From contig NC_084599.1 of NCBI RefSeq assembly GCF_033807715.1, positions 30,278,125-30,342,124 of the forward strand: a stretch of DNA of 64,000 bases. Reading direction: 5' to 3'. This stretch comes from Cololabis saira (taxonomy: Eukaryota; Chordata; Actinopteri; Beloniformes; Belonidae). The translations under genes were made by a program, and so were the position numbers. A model generated the notes under the pieces. The model made no database searches. It had not been told where the DNA came from and worked only from the letters and a program-made list of their open reading frames with translations. The stretch's first letter is position 1, and each line of letters begins with the position of its first letter. Of this stretch, positions 63,440-64,000 are shown piece by piece.

Positions 63440-63890
63440 GCAAGGATTTAGTCCCTGGTGCCTTCTCCTTGGTTTTGATTTTGTCTGTGTCTCTGTTTTG
63501 GGTCTTTGTCACAGTTTTGGGTTTTTGTCACAGTTTTCTTTATTTAGGACCCTGTTTTATTTTGAAACCCTGCGTCCTTGTGTTAAAGTTTTGACTTGAC
63601 TTCTCCTTGTTCCCATCTGCCCTGATTGTTTGCACCTGTGTCTCGTCAAGCCCTCTGTGTATATCTTGTCTTGTCTCTCCCTTGCTCTCTGCAGATACTT
63701 TTTTTTTTTTTTTTTTTTAAACACACAACCGTGTCGTGATTTTGTTGTCTTAGTCAAGTTTAGGCTCTCAAATTGTATCCTGCTCAGCTGCGCTTTTGTT
63801 TGTATGTAAATCACAGTTTTTGTTGCTCTTTTTACCTCTGTCTCCTGCATCTGGGTCCCACTATTCTGAACCTTGACAGTCTCTTTTACA
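63440..63890. repeat. Fish interspersed repeat with T run
   Basis: GTTTTGGGTTTTTGTCACAG, GCACCTGTGTCTCGTCAAGC, CTCCTGCATCTGGGTCCCAC and a final CCTTGACAG block follow the order of a widespread fish repeat that I recognise; a 20-base T run lies at 63699-63718. Its parent element is not certain. Confidence 0.5.
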
Positions 63891-64000
63891 GTTCCACTTG
63901 CTAACTTCTGTAAAGTCCATCATTTGCCTCCTCTCTGCAGCACTTTACTTGAAGGCAGTGAGTATGTCGTCCCTGACATATTTGAAAGTCACTTTAAATT

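Overview
This window looks like vertebrate, almost certainly teleost fish, nuclear DNA. It is AT-rich and intron-like or intergenic. It carries long CA/TG, GA, TTTC/TTCC, TA and ACGC microsatellites, and it is crowded with DNA transposons and retroposons of types typical of fish (hAT, Tc1/mariner, PIF/Harbinger, L2-type LINE fragments, tRNA-derived SINEs). I found no bacterial-style gene organisation and no host protein-coding gene I can name. Most long open frames are microsatellites or transposon debris. Three possible splice-flanked exons are reported only as weak candidates.

Layout. 1-9 kb: a hAT transposase C-terminal relic (558-719), a 200 bp TG microsatellite, and a TA-flanked inverted-repeat element (4507-5348) holding an antisense hAT 5' fragment. 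9-12 kb: a LINE fragment, a poly(A) retroinsertion with a 16 bp target duplication (9755-10114), and a short hAT element (11325-11924) swollen by TTTC/TTCC repeats. 13-17.6 kb: three inverted-repeat elements with 6 bp target duplications and arrays of palindromic units (13324-14118; 16992-17530 nested in 16847-17545). 17.7-22.6 kb: a hAT transposon with an 8 bp duplication, holding two further hAT elements (each with its own perfect 8 bp duplication), a 30 bp minisatellite and hairpin MITEs. 23-25 kb: a long-TIR hAT-type MITE containing a PIF/Harbinger element with remnants of both of its proteins. 28.3-29.4 kb: a Tc1/mariner relic split by an element that itself carries a hairpin MITE. 32-33.5 kb: a MITE with a Myb/SANT fragment and an unrecognised 118-codon frame. 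35.4 and 48.5 kb: two SINEs. 36.2-40.0 kb: a Tc1 element split by a hAT and by a PIF/Harbinger-like element. 40-56 kb: mostly featureless. 56-64 kb: LINE tails, an AT-rich palindrome, an L2-type reverse transcriptase relic and a terminal hAT element.

The biology visible here is the history of transposition. Target duplications and nesting give a relative order of insertion. No working transposase, immune locus or regulated operon is present. The most unusual signal is the set of three palindrome-array elements at 13-17.6 kb, which share a TACG terminus and 6 bp target duplications. Family names rest on recognition of motifs and remembered consensus sequences; no database search was possible.
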